Assembly (NCBI RefSeq): GCF_003129905.1
Contig: NZ_QFFM01000017.1
Span: 1 to 64,000, forward strand
Length of the DNA stretch: 64,000 nt
Direction: 5' to 3'
From: Bifidobacterium callitrichidarum
Lineage (GTDB): Bacteria > Actinomycetota > Actinomycetes > Actinomycetales > Bifidobacteriaceae
Shown here in pieces: positions 46,136-54,523 of this stretch. The notes beneath the pieces are model-generated. The model made no database searches, had not been told where the DNA came from, and saw only the letters and a program-made list of their open reading frames with translations. Position 1 is the first letter of the stretch; each line of letters opens with the position of its first letter. The position numbers and the translations under genes were made by a program.

Positions 46136-46467
46136 GCCAGCTCCTTTCCGGACTTCTTGGCGACGCGCACGCGCACGGTCTTCACCTTGCCGTCACGCGC
46201 CTCTTCCTTGATGGTGACGCCCACGCGGGTCGGCTGCTTGGTCTCCGGGTCGATGACCATCACGTTGGAGCGATGGATCGGAGCCTCGACGGAGACGATG
46301 CCAGCCTGCTGGCCCTGCTGCGTGGCGCGCACGTGCTTCTTGACGATCTGCACGCCTTCGACGATCAGTCGGTCGTTCGGCAGCACCTGCTTGACGGTGC
46401 CTTCCTTGCCGCGGTCCTTGCCGCGGATGACCTTCACCAGGTCGCCGCTCTTGATCTTGGCTACCAT
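46132..46467 (-). CDS. rplX: 50S ribosomal protein L24
   Basis: A 111-residue protein with a KOW motif: [40 protein letters not shown] and [21 protein letters not shown]24 starts assembly of the large subunit. It overlaps rplE by 4 bp and follows rplN by one base. Confidence 0.97.
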   Translation of the reverse strand: MVAKIKSGDLVKVIRGKDRGKEGTVKQVLPNDRLIVEGVQIVKKHVRATQQGQQAGIVSVEAPIHRSNVMVIDPETKQPTRVGVTIKEEARDGKVKTVRVRVAKKSGKELA

Positions 46468-46468
46468 G

Positions 46469-46837
46469 TCAGATCACCTCCGGGGCGAGGGACACGATCT
46501 TCATGAACTTGTGCTCACGCAGTTCACGACCAACCGGTCCGAAGATACGAGTGCCCTTCGGTTCACGGCCGGAGCCGAGAATGACGGCGGCGTTCTCGTC
46601 GAACTTGATGTAGGAACCGTCCGCACGACGGGATTCCTTGACAGTACGGACGACGACGGCCTTGACCACATCGCCCTTCTTGACCGACCCGCCAGGGATC
46701 GCATCCTTGACGGAGGCGACGATCACGTCGCCGATGCCGGCATAGCGTCGCTTCGATCCGCCGAGCACGCGGATGGCGAGGAGTTCCTTCGCACCCGTGT
46801 TGTCGGCGACATGAAGCCGCGTTTCCTGCTGAATCAT
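46469..46837 (-). CDS. rplN: 50S ribosomal protein L14
   Basis: A 122-residue protein: [60 protein letters not shown] and [20 protein letters not shown]. It lies at the L19/L3 region of the subunit interface. A spacer with a hairpin separates it from rpsQ. Confidence 0.97.
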
Positions 46838-46871
46838 TGATTCTCCTTAGCCGAGCTGGTTCTCCCCGCAC

Positions 46872-46924
46872 ACCGGGCGCGGTCGGATAAACGCACAGAA
46901 CATCTATCTAACCGCGCCCGGTGG
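46872..46924 (-). promoter_or_regulatory. Hairpin in the rpsQ-rplN spacer
   Basis: CACCGGGCGCGGT (46872-46884) and ACCGCGCCCGGTG (46912-46924) form a perfect 13-bp stem around a 27-nt AT-richer loop. It lies in the 112-bp spacer at the junction between the S10-type genes (rpsJ to rpsQ) and the spc-type genes (rplN onward). It may be a terminator or attenuator that separates the two ancestral operons. Confidence 0.7.
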
Positions 46925-46949
46925 ACGGCGAGCCTTGCCGAACTTGTTT

Positions 46950-47210
46950 TTACTTGGCGCGCTCGATGATGGACTCGAGACGCCAGCGCTTGGTCTTGCT
47001 CAGAGGACGAGTCTCCATGATACTCACGAGGTCGCCAACGTGGGCTTCGTTGTGTTCATCATGGGCCTTGACCTTCTTGGTGGTACGCACAACCTTGCCG
47101 TACAGCGGGTGGGTCGCGCGCTTCTCGAGCTCGACGGTGATCGTCTTGTCCATGGCTTCGGACACGACGTAGCCGCGGCGAACCTTACGGAAGTTACGCT
47201 CTTCAGCCAT
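46950..47210 (-). CDS. rpsQ: 30S ribosomal protein S17
   Basis: An 86-residue OB-fold protein: [60 protein letters not shown] and [20 protein letters not shown]. The start at 47210 gives MAEERN. It overlaps no neighbour; rpmC ends two bases upstream. Confidence 0.97.
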   Translation of the reverse strand: MAEERNFRKVRRGYVVSEAMDKTITVELEKRATHPLYGKVVRTTKKVKAHDEHNEAHVGDLVSIMETRPLSKTKRWRLESIIERAK

Positions 47211-47212
47211 AA

Positions 47213-47464
47213 TCACTTCTCCTTGGATTCGGTAGCGGCCGGCTCCTGGCTGATGCCAAGCTCGCGCTCGCGCAGCACGGTGTACATGCGGGCGATATCG
47301 TGCTTGACGGCCTTGAGACGGGCAGTGTTATCGAGCTGACCGGTGGCGGACTGGAAGCGCAGGTTGAACAGCTCTTCCTTGGACTTCTTCAGGAAGCCCT
47401 CGATCTCCTCGTTGGTCTTCTCGTTGAGATTCTTGATGGAGTACTCAGCGGTACCGACTGCCAT
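47213..47464 (-). CDS. rpmC: 50S ribosomal protein L29
   Basis: An 83-residue, mostly helical protein: [40 protein letters not shown] and [20 protein letters not shown]. It is at the tunnel exit and contacts trigger factor and SRP through L23. The start overlaps the rplP stop by one base. Confidence 0.96.
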   Translation of the reverse strand: MAVGTAEYSIKNLNEKTNEEIEGFLKKSKEELFNLRFQSATGQLDNTARLKAVKHDIARMYTVLRERELGISQEPAATESKEK

Positions 47465-47883
47465 CAGATATCACCACCTTCACGTGCGATAATGCGGCAC
47501 TTCATCGGGAGCTTGTCGATGGCGCGGCGCAGGGCCTCGCGAGCGACATCCTCGGACACGCCACCGATCTCGAACATCACACGACCGGGACGGATGTTGG
47601 CGACCCAGAACTCCGGGGCACCCTTACCGGAACCCATTCGGGCGCCGAGGGCGTGCTTGGTCAGCGGACGATCCGGGAAGACCGTGATCCACACGCGGCC
47701 ACCACGCTTGATGTAGCGGGTCATGGCGATACGGGCGGCTTCGATCTGACGGTTGGTCACGTAGGCCGGGGCGAGGGACTGGATGGCGAAATCACCGAAG
47801 TTGATCTCGTTGCCGCCCTTGGACATGCCAGAACGCACGGGGCGGTGCTGCTTGCGGTACTTAGTCCTCTTGGGGATAAGCAT
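47464..47883 (-). CDS. rplP: 50S ribosomal protein L16
   Basis: A 139-residue protein: [60 protein letters not shown] and [20 protein letters not shown]. It helps place A-site tRNA. Confidence 0.97.
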   Translation of the reverse strand: MLIPKRTKYRKQHRPVRSGMSKGGNEINFGDFAIQSLAPAYVTNRQIEAARIAMTRYIKRGGRVWITVFPDRPLTKHALGARMGSGKGAPEFWVANIRPGRVMFEIGGVSEDVAREALRRAIDKLPMKCRIIAREGGDI

Positions 47884-47889
47884 TCTTGC

Positions 47890-48687
47890 TCACTCCTTCG
47901 TCTCTGCAGCTTCGGCAGCGGGAGCCTCGGCCTTCGCGGCCTCGGCAGCCTGCGGGGCGGCAGAACGGTTGCCACGGCGCGGACGGCGATCGCCGCGACG
48001 GCCCGGGCGGTTGTTGTTCTGCTGAGCCTGCTGCTCTTCGAACTCGGATTCGGTCATGTCGCCCTTGTAGATCCAGACCTTGACGCCGATGCGGCCGTAC
48101 GTGGTCTTGGCCTCAAAGAAACCGTAATCGATGAGGGCGCGGAGGGTCTGCAGCGGAACGCGGCCCTCACGGTAGAACTCGGAACGGCTCATTTCCGCAC
48201 CGCCGAGGCGGCCGGAGAGCTTGATGCGGATACCCTTGGCACCGGCGCGCATTGCGTCCTGCTGGGCCTTGCGCATGGCACGACGGAAGGTGACGCGGTT
48301 GGTCAGCTGCTCGGCGATGCCCTGAGCGACGAGCTGGGCGTCCAGCGCGGCGTTCTTGACCTCGAAGATGTTGAGCTGAACCTGCTTGCCGGTCATCTTC
48401 TCCAGCTTGGCGCGGACCTTCTCGGCCTCGGCGCCACGGCGACCGATCACGATGCCCGGACGGGCGGTGTGAATGTCGACGCGGACGCGGTCACGGGTGC
48501 GCTCGATCACGATCTTGCTCACGCCGGCGCGCTCGAGGTCCTTGTTCATCTCCTTGCGGATCTGATCGTCCTCAAGCACGAAGTCGCGGTAGCGTTCGCC
48601 GGCCTTGTTGGAGTCGGAGAACCACTTGGAGCGGTGGTTCTCGGTGATGCCCAGACGGTAGCCAAACGGATTGATCTTCTGACCCAT
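47890..48687 (-). CDS. rpsC: 30S ribosomal protein S3
   Basis: A 265-residue protein: [40 protein letters not shown] (the KH domain), [20 protein letters not shown] and [20 protein letters not shown]. The last 40 residues are a low-complexity Arg/Gln/Ala tail ([20 protein letters not shown]), common in actinobacterial S3. Confidence 0.97.
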   Translation of the reverse strand: MGQKINPFGYRLGITENHRSKWFSDSNKAGERYRDFVLEDDQIRKEMNKDLERAGVSKIVIERTRDRVRVDIHTARPGIVIGRRGAEAEKVRAKLEKMTGKQVQLNIFEVKNAALDAQLVAQGIAEQLTNRVTFRRAMRKAQQDAMRAGAKGIRIKLSGRLGGAEMSRSEFYREGRVPLQTLRALIDYGFFEAKTTYGRIGVKVWIYKGDMTESEFEEQQAQQNNNRPGRRGDRRPRRGNRSAAPQAAEAAKAEAPAAEAAETKE

Positions 48688-48689
48688 CT

Positions 48690-49049
48690 TTAGCGGGCTC
48701 CTTCCTTGTTAGCCACGACGACCGTGATGTGGGAGGTGCGCTTGTTGATGCGAGCGGCACGGCCCTGGGCACGAGCGCGGAAGCGCTTGAGGGTCACGCC
48801 TTCGTCAACGAAGGTCTCCTTGATGTACAGGTCGTTCTCGCGGAACGGCTCGCCGGCCTTGTCGGCCTTCACGCGGGCGTTGGCGATGGCGCTCTCCAGG
48901 GTCTTGCGGACCGGCAGGGCCGCGGCCTGAGGGGCGAACTTCAAAATGGTGACGGCTTCGGTCGCCTTCTTGCCGCGGATGAGGTCGACCATGCGGCGAG
49001 CCTTGCGCGGCGTCACGCGGACGTGACGAGCGATTGCTTTAGCTTCCAT
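48690..49049 (-). CDS. rplV: 50S ribosomal protein L22
   Basis: A 119-residue protein: [55 protein letters not shown] and [20 protein letters not shown], whose hairpin lines the exit tunnel. It lies two bases upstream of rpsC. Confidence 0.97.
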   Translation of the reverse strand: MEAKAIARHVRVTPRKARRMVDLIRGKKATEAVTILKFAPQAAALPVRKTLESAIANARVKADKAGEPFRENDLYIKETFVDEGVTLKRFRARAQGRAARINKRTSHITVVVANKEGAR

Positions 49050-49066
49050 GTTCTTTTCCTTATCCT

Positions 49067-49345
49067 TTAGCGGCGGGCCTTCTTGTCGTCCTTCACGTGA
49101 CCCTTGAAGGTCTTCGTGGGGGCGAACTCACCCAGCTTGTGACCAACCATGGCCTCGGTGACGAACACCGGGACATGCTTGCGACCATCGTGAACGGCGA
49201 AGGTGTGTCCGATGAAGTCAGGGGTGATCATCGAACGACGGGACCACGTCTTGATGACGTTCTTGGTGCCCTTCTCGTTCTGCTCGTCGACTTTCTTCTG
49301 CAAGTGGGCGTCGACGAAGGGGCCCTTCTTGATGCTACGAGTCAT
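49067..49345 (-). CDS. rpsS: 30S ribosomal protein S19
   Basis: A 92-residue protein: [60 protein letters not shown] and [20 protein letters not shown]. It is part of the small-subunit head, with S13. Confidence 0.97.
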   Translation of the reverse strand: MTRSIKKGPFVDAHLQKKVDEQNEKGTKNVIKTWSRRSMITPDFIGHTFAVHDGRKHVPVFVTEAMVGHKLGEFAPTKTFKGHVKDDKKARR

Positions 49346-49360
49346 CTTCTCGATACTCCC

Positions 49361-50191
49361 TTACTTGCGGTTCTTGCCGGACGGACGGCGACGAACAATC
49401 ATCTTGTTCGAAGCCTTCTTCGGACGACGAGTACGAACCTCGCCCTTGCCCCACGGAGAGACCGGCGGCTTACCACCGCGGGTACGACCGCCGTGCGGGT
49501 GGTCGACCGGGTTCATGGACTCACCACGGGTGATCGGACGGTGGCCGATCCAGCGGGCGCGGCCAGCCTTGCCGAGCTGGATGTTGGCGTGGTCCTCGTT
49601 GCCGACCTCGCCGATGGTGGCGCGGCAGCGCGCATCGACGTTGCGGATTTCGCCGGACGGCATACGCAGCTGGGCGTAGGCGCCATCCTTGGCGACGAGC
49701 TGGACGGCGGCACCGGCGGAGCGGGCGATCTTGGCGCCGCCGAGCGGGCGGAGCTCGATCGCGTGGACCACGGTACCGGTCGGGATGTTGGCCAGCGGCA
49801 GGTTGTTGCCCGGCTTGATATCGGCCTGGGCACCGGTCTCGATGACGTCACCCTGCTTGATGCCCTTCGGCGCGATGATGTAGCGCTTCTCGCCATCAGC
49901 GAAGTGCAGGAGGGCGATGCGGGCGGAACGGTTCGGATCGTACTCGATCTCGGCAACCTTGGCGGGCACGCCGTCCTTGTCCCAACGCTTGAAGTCGATG
50001 AGACGGTACTGGCGCTTGTGGCCGCCACCGCGGTGACGGGAGGTGATACGGCCGTAGGAGTTACGACCGCCGGTCTTGGAGTTCTTGCGAACCAGCGACT
50101 TCTCAGGCGTGGAGCGCGTCAGCTCGGAGAAATCCGAGACAGAAGCGTTGCGGCGGCCTGCGGTCGTCGGCTTGTAAACGCGGATAGCCAT
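49361..50191 (-). CDS. rplB: 50S ribosomal protein L2
   Basis: A 276-residue protein: [80 protein letters not shown] and [20 protein letters not shown] near the C-terminus, which includes the conserved His near the peptidyl transferase centre. Confidence 0.98.
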   Translation of the reverse strand: MAIRVYKPTTAGRRNASVSDFSELTRSTPEKSLVRKNSKTGGRNSYGRITSRHRGGGHKRQYRLIDFKRWDKDGVPAKVAEIEYDPNRSARIALLHFADGEKRYIIAPKGIKQGDVIETGAQADIKPGNNLPLANIPTGTVVHAIELRPLGGAKIARSAGAAVQLVAKDGAYAQLRMPSGEIRNVDARCRATIGEVGNEDHANIQLGKAGRARWIGHRPITRGESMNPVDHPHGGRTRGGKPPVSPWGKGEVRTRRPKKASNKMIVRRRPSGKNRK

Positions 50192-50227
50192 AATGTAGTT
50201 CTTCCTTTAACTTTTCTCGGCTAGCCT

Positions 50228-50524
50228 TCAGTTGCCGAAGATGTCGATCGTCTGGCCCTCGGCGACGGTCACGATCGCGCGCTTCTGGGAAGCACGGTAG
50301 CCGAAACCGGTGCGGGTGCGCTGCTTCTTGCCAGCGCGGTTGAGGGTGTTGACGTTCGTCACCTTGACCTTGAAGATCTCTTCGATTGCCTGCTTGATCT
50401 GGACCTTGTTGGCGTCCTTAGCAACCACGAAGGTGTACTGGCCACGGTCGGAAGCGGCGTAGCTCTTCTCGGAGACGACGGGCTTCAGGATCACGTCGTG
50501 AGCGGGCTTGTGGATAGCGACCAT
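50228..50524 (-). CDS. rplW: 50S ribosomal protein L23
   Basis: A 98-residue protein: [40 protein letters not shown] and [20 protein letters not shown]. It docks trigger factor and SRP at the exit tunnel. Confidence 0.97.
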   Translation of the reverse strand: MVAIHKPAHDVILKPVVSEKSYAASDRGQYTFVVAKDANKVQIKQAIEEIFKVKVTNVNTLNRAGKKQRTRTGFGYRASQKRAIVTVAEGQTIDIFGN

Positions 50525-50529
50525 CTAAA

Positions 50530-51189
50530 TCAGGCCTCCTTCGGCTCGGTCTTGGCAGCCACGAAAGCCTCGAAGGCTTCCTTGGTGAAGACCACGTACT
50601 GCGCGGTGACCACGTCGTACGTGTTGAGCTGATCGACGAAAATCGGGTGAACGTTCGGCAGGTTGCGCACGGAGAGCCACTCGTTGATGTTGTCGCGAGT
50701 GAAGACAATCGTGGCGAACTTGTCGGCGGTGATCGGGTTCAGCGCGGCGAGAGCGGCCTTGGTGGACGGGGTATCGGTGATGCCGAAGTCCACAACGGCG
50801 ATGCGACCGGCGTTGGCGCGATCGGACAGGACGTAGCGCAGGGCCGCGGCCTTCATCTTCTTGGGGGTGCGCTGGGCGTAGCTACGCGGCACCGGGCCGT
50901 GGATGACGCCACCGTGGACCCACTGCGGAGCGCGGGTCGAGCCCTGACGAGCGCGACCGGTGCCCTTCTGCTTCCACGGCTTCTTGCCGCCGCCGGAGAC
51001 CTTGGACTGGTTCTTGACGGCGTGGGTGCCCTGGCGGGCAGCCGCGAGCTGGGCGATGACGACCTGGTGGACCAGCGGCACGTGAGCCTGGATATCCTCG
51101 TTGGAGATACCGAAGAGCTCAGCGGGGGCTTCGATGGTACCGGTGGCCTGGCCCTTGGCGTCGGTGACGTTCAGAGTAACGTTTGCCAT
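50530..51189 (-). CDS. rplD: 50S ribosomal protein L4
   Basis: A 219-residue protein: VPLVHQVVIAQLAAARQGTH, SGGGKKPWKQKGTGRARQGS, APQWVHGGVIHGPVPRSYAQ and TPKKMKAAALRYVLSDRANA. Its extended loop reaches into the exit tunnel; in other bacteria L4 also represses the S10 operon. Confidence 0.97.
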   Translation of the reverse strand: MANVTLNVTDAKGQATGTIEAPAELFGISNEDIQAHVPLVHQVVIAQLAAARQGTHAVKNQSKVSGGGKKPWKQKGTGRARQGSTRAPQWVHGGVIHGPVPRSYAQRTPKKMKAAALRYVLSDRANAGRIAVVDFGITDTPSTKAALAALNPITADKFATIVFTRDNINEWLSVRNLPNVHPIFVDQLNTYDVVTAQYVVFTKEAFEAFVAAKTEPKEA

Positions 51190-51195
51190 GGTTTA

Positions 51196-51837
51196 TCAGG
51201 CTCCCTTCACAGCCGAGCGGACGAGAACGATGCCGCCCTTGGGGCCGGGGACGGCACCCTTGATGGCGATGATGCCGTTCTCGACATCAGCGGAGACGAC
51301 GGTCAGGTTCTGCACGGTGGAGGTCACATGACCCATGCGGCCAGCCATGCGCTTGCCCTTGAGAATACGGCTCGGAGTGGCGCATGCGCCCACGGAGCCA
51401 GGACGGCGCTCGTTCTTGTGAGAGCCGTGGGAACGACGGTAGGACTTGAAGCCCCAGCGCTTGATGGTGCCGGCGAAGCCCTTACCCTTGGTGGTGCCGG
51501 TCACATCGACCTCGGCACCTTCCTCGAAGAGGTCGGCGGCCAGTTCCTGGCCAGCCTCGAACTCCTCGACGTTGTCGGTGCGCACCTCGACGAGGTGGCG
51601 ACGCGGGGTGACACCGGCCTTGGCGAAGTGGCCAGCCAGCGGCTTGGTCACCTTGGTCGGGTCGATGGCGCCGTAGCCGAGCTGCACGGCCTTGTAGCCG
51701 TCGGTCTCCTCGGTCTTGACGGCGGTCACCACGTTGGTGGACACGTCGACGAGCGTGACGGGCACGAAGAAGCCGTTCTCATCCCACACCTGGGACATGC
51801 CGAGCTTCTTGCCCAGCAGAGCCTTGCGATTAGACAT
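51196..51837 (-). CDS. rplC: 50S ribosomal protein L3
   Basis: A 213-residue protein: [80 protein letters not shown] and [20 protein letters not shown]. It is one of the first proteins in large-subunit assembly. Confidence 0.97.
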   Translation of the reverse strand: MSNRKALLGKKLGMSQVWDENGFFVPVTLVDVSTNVVTAVKTEETDGYKAVQLGYGAIDPTKVTKPLAGHFAKAGVTPRRHLVEVRTDNVEEFEAGQELAADLFEEGAEVDVTGTTKGKGFAGTIKRWGFKSYRRSHGSHKNERRPGSVGACATPSRILKGKRMAGRMGHVTSTVQNLTVVSADVENGIIAIKGAVPGPKGGIVLVRSAVKGA

Positions 51838-51853
51838 AATGCTTCCTCCTCCC

Positions 51854-52162
51854 TTACAGCTTGATCTCGATGTTGACGTCCGCAGGCAGATCGATGTGCA
51901 TCAGAGAGTCCACGGCCTTGGGGGTCGGGTCCACGATGTCGATGAGACGCTTGTGAGTGCGCATCTCGAAGTGCTCGCGAGAATCCTTGTACTTGTGAGG
52001 AGAACGAATAACAACAAAGACGTTCTTCTCGGTCGGCAGCGGAACGGGGCCAACAACAGTTGCGCCCGCGTTCGTCACCGTTTCGACGATCTTCTTCGCC
52101 GATTGGTCGATGACCTCGTGGTCATAGGACTTAAGCCTGATGCGGATTTTCTGTCCCGCCAT
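51854..52162 (-). CDS. rpsJ: 30S ribosomal protein S10
   Basis: A 102-residue protein: [80 protein letters not shown] and the usual DVNIEIKL end. It heads the S10 operon; the rest of the cluster follows on the same strand without long gaps down to rpsQ. Confidence 0.98.
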   Translation of the reverse strand: MAGQKIRIRLKSYDHEVIDQSAKKIVETVTNAGATVVGPVPLPTEKNVFVVIRSPHKYKDSREHFEMRTHKRLIDIVDPTPKAVDSLMHIDLPADVNIEIKL

Positions 52163-52500
52163 TGCCGTCCGCCCTTTCTAGCGATGTTCGTTGTACTGTT
52201 TACCAACCTGCTTCTAGGGCACCGGCGCGTAATGCCCTCCATTGGACATGAGTCCTCTGGCGGTCATCCACATCAGTGCGCAGTCTCCGGCATCCGCTCC
52301 CTTCGAAGCACTCCGGCCTGCGCTCGCTTTTTTAATTCCAATTTGCGAGCCCAAATCAGGCAACTTGTTTATCTAAGCATTCGGGCGGGACTAAACGGCG
52401 GCCTGAGGAACTCGGGCGTGTCGCCGCCAATCGGTTCGTGGCGAAAGTCACGTCCGGAGCGGGAGGACGGGGATTGTGCGGGCCGGGCGGGGCTATTAAC
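52163..52500. other. S10 operon leader and divergent promoter region
   Basis: This spacer lies between rpsJ (minus) and the acetolactate decarboxylase gene (plus). On the minus strand, TTGCCT at about 52358-52363 is followed 17 nt later by TGGAAT, a weak promoter candidate for the S10 operon; this would give a leader of about 170 nt. Such length fits a regulated mRNA leader (in E. coli L4 binds the S10 leader), but no clear L4-site structure was recognised. Confidence 0.4.
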
Positions 52501-53274
52501 GTGACTGGCGTGACGCAATCGTTGGCCAAGAACATCCGTCCCATCACCGAGCACGGCGCGAACGTGTTGTACCAGCACGGCACGTTGGCACTGCTGGTGC
52601 CGGGCCTGCTGGAGGGCACCACCACCATCGGCGAGCTGCTCAGGCACGGCGACACCGGCATCGGCACCGGCGAGGGGCTGGACGGCGAGCTCATCATCCT
52701 GGACGGCATCGCCTACAAGATCGGACAGTCCGGCGTGGCCGAACGGGTACCGGACGACTTCACCATGCCGTTCGCCAATTCGCACCGTGCAGCCTACCAA
52801 TACCAATGCGAGCGCACGGATATCGGCCTCGAGGAGCTCAACAAGCGCATCGTGGAGGCCAACGGCCGCGCCAACAGCTTCTTCTCCGTGATCGTGCACG
52901 GCACGTTCAGCTTCATGAAGACCCGTGCCGTCATCAAACAGCAGGCGCCCTACCCCACGTTGCTTGAGGTTGCCGACCGGCAGGCCATCTTCCTGCGCCA
53001 CGACGTGACCGGCACCATGCTGGGCTACTTCTCCCCCGTGATGTTCCACGGTGCGGCCGTGGCCGGGTTCCACGAGCATTTCCTTTCCGACGACCACACC
53101 TTCGGCGGCCATGTGCTCGACGCGGTGCTCGGCCACGGCAAAATCTATAGCCAGGTGTTCGACACGCTGGTCACGCATCTGCCGGTGGACGACCCGGAAT
53201 ATCGAAACCACGATTTCAGCCGGGACAACATCGCCGAGGCCATCACCAGCGCCGAGGGGGACACCGCTCATTGA
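52501..53274 (+). CDS. budA: Alpha-acetolactate decarboxylase
   Basis: A protein of about 257 residues: VLYQHGTLALLVPGLLEGTT, TIGELLRHGDTGIGTGEGLD, GELIILDGIAYKIG, then HGTFSFMKTRAV and GTMLGYFSPVMFHGAAVAGF. The zinc site is in HEHFLSDDHTFGGHVLDAVL, with HEH and a third His in FGGH. It converts acetolactate to acetoin without making diacetyl. The start is unsure: GTG 52501 with GCGGGG upstream, GTG 52510 and TTG 52474 (with GGAGG 7 nt upstream) are all possible. It stands alone, divergent from the ribosomal cluster. Confidence 0.85.
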   Translation: MTGVTQSLAKNIRPITEHGANVLYQHGTLALLVPGLLEGTTTIGELLRHGDTGIGTGEGLDGELIILDGIAYKIGQSGVAERVPDDFTMPFANSHRAAYQYQCERTDIGLEELNKRIVEANGRANSFFSVIVHGTFSFMKTRAVIKQQAPYPTLLEVADRQAIFLRHDVTGTMLGYFSPVMFHGAAVAGFHEHFLSDDHTFGGHVLDAVLGHGKIYSQVFDTLVTHLPVDDPEYRNHDFSRDNIAEAITSAEGDTAH

Positions 53275-53455
53275 AGACGCATGCGCGTGCCTTATACGTA
53301 TATATACGTATAGGCAACACAATCCATTACTAGTGCCATGGTCTGCCTCCTCCGCCTCCCCTCTTGCACATGTGACAAGTCATGGCTTCGCCCTGCCGCA
53401 CAGATTTGCCTAGTCTCCCTGTTGCACACGGCCCGGGCCTGATACCTTGGGAACC

Positions 53456-54304
53456 ATGAGCGAACAGCCCTCCACCTTGCAGCGGCGGCCATCATCATCC
53501 GCAGCACACCCGTCGTCACGCCGGAAAACCGCCGTTCGCGACTGGATTCCCGATCAGCCCGGCGCATGGGCGATGGCGCTCCTGCCGGCGCTGGCCGGCA
53601 TGATCGCAGGTGGCACGAACGCGGTCACCGTCTGGCTGTTCGCCGCATGGGTGTTGTGTTACTGCACGCAATTCACCGTAGCGCGTTGGCTCAAGTCACG
53701 ATTCGCGCGCCGCTACGCGCCGCCGGTTGCCGTATATACGGTATTGCTTGCCGCGGCCGGGCTTCCATTCGTGATCTTCCACCCGGCGGTCCTGTGGTGG
53801 GCGCCGTTATACGCCACGCTGGCCGCATTGTCGTTCGTCGCCGCATGGCTGCGCCGAGAACGGACGCTCTGGGGCAATTCGGTCGCGATCCTCGCCGCCT
53901 GCACCATGGCGATGGCCGTCGGCTCGTTCGGCACCCATGCGGCAGACGCGAAGTATCCGGCGCTCGCCAACGGCGGTCTGCCTGCCGCCATCGTCTTTCT
54001 GCTCACCCAGTTCGGGTCGGTGCTGTTCGTGAAGACGATGATTCGGGAACGCGGCAATAGAGGATATCTCTGGGCCTCGTGGATTTGGCATGGCACGCTG
54101 CTGGTCGCGGCATTCGGCCTGTGGGGGCTGCTGGGATTCAGACGATTGTTCGTGATGCCGGCGATTGTCTGCCTGTGGCTGCTGGCCAGGGCGATTGCCA
54201 TGCCACTGATTGCCCGGCAACGCAACATCAAACCGATTGCGGTGGGATTGGTCGAGATGGCATCGAGCCTGGCCGTTTTCGCGGCCGTATTGATGACATT
54301 CTGA
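53456..54304 (+). CDS. YwiC-like family membrane protein
   Basis: A 282-residue protein with about eight hydrophobic segments after a polar N-terminus. The phrase WIPDQPGAWAMALLPALAGM (about residues 28-47) is the YwiC-type signature (in B. subtilis the related start is PxQHGAWAM), and ARWLKSRFARRYAPP follows helix 2. The function of the family is not known. GGGAA lies just before the ATG. Downstream is a MITE and a shared terminator, after which adhE converges. Confidence 0.7.
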   Translation: MSEQPSTLQRRPSSSAAHPSSRRKTAVRDWIPDQPGAWAMALLPALAGMIAGGTNAVTVWLFAAWVLCYCTQFTVARWLKSRFARRYAPPVAVYTVLLAAAGLPFVIFHPAVLWWAPLYATLAALSFVAAWLRRERTLWGNSVAILAACTMAMAVGSFGTHAADAKYPALANGGLPAAIVFLLTQFGSVLFVKTMIRERGNRGYLWASWIWHGTLLVAAFGLWGLLGFRRLFVMPAIVCLWLLARAIAMPLIARQRNIKPIAVGLVEMASSLAVFAAVLMTF

Positions 54305-54321
54305 AGCCCTCAAAAAAGGAA

Positions 54322-54442
54322 GGCTCTGTTAAACCAAGATTCGCACAATTCCGTCGGACTACCCCTCAGTCAGCTTCGTCGACAGCTCCCCTGACAAGGG
54401 GAGCCGAGAATGGGAACATGTCAATCTTGGTTTAACAGAGCT
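54322..54442. mobile_element. 121-bp MITE with 20-bp inverted ends and an 8-bp target duplication
   Basis: The left end GGCTCTGTTAAACCAAGATT (54322-54341) and the inverse of the right end (54423-54442) match at 19 of 20 positions. The flanks carry the perfect 8-bp direct repeat AAAAGGAA (54314-54321 and 54443-54450), a target duplication that shows transposition into this site. No transposase fits inside, so it is a non-autonomous element. It contains one unit of the dispersed palindromic repeat (54358-54405). The insertion lies directly at the A-rich arm of the terminator at 54444-54479. The parent IS family was not determined; 8-bp duplications occur in families such as ISL3 and IS256. Confidence 0.88.
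54358..54405. repeat. Dispersed palindromic repeat, single unit inside the MITE (site D)
   Basis: This is one unit: CTACCCCTCAGTCAGC, then GACAGCTCCCCTGACAAGGG and GAGCC. It has two stems, AGTCAGC/GCTGACAG-like (here interrupted: CAGCTTCGTCGACAG) and AGCTCCCCT/AGGGGAGC. Its sequence is closest to the arm of site B (CTACCCCTCAGTC and TGACAAGGGGAG). It is nested within the MITE ends. Confidence 0.8.
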
Positions 54443-54443
54443 A

Positions 54444-54478
54444 AAAGGAAGCCCGTCCGGGAGTGGACGGGCTTCCTT
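54444..54478. terminator. Bidirectional rho-independent terminator
   Basis: AAAGGAAGCCCGTCC (54444-54458) and GGACGGGCTTCCTTT (54464-54478; the T of the loop shifts the count by one) form a perfect 15-bp stem with a short GGGAGT loop. With A-rich and T-rich ends on both sides it can end both the YwiC-like transcript (plus) and adhE (minus). Confidence 0.9.
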
Positions 54479-54523
54479 TATATATGCGATATACGCATCC
54501 GGCTAGCGGCCGGAATCAGGCGA

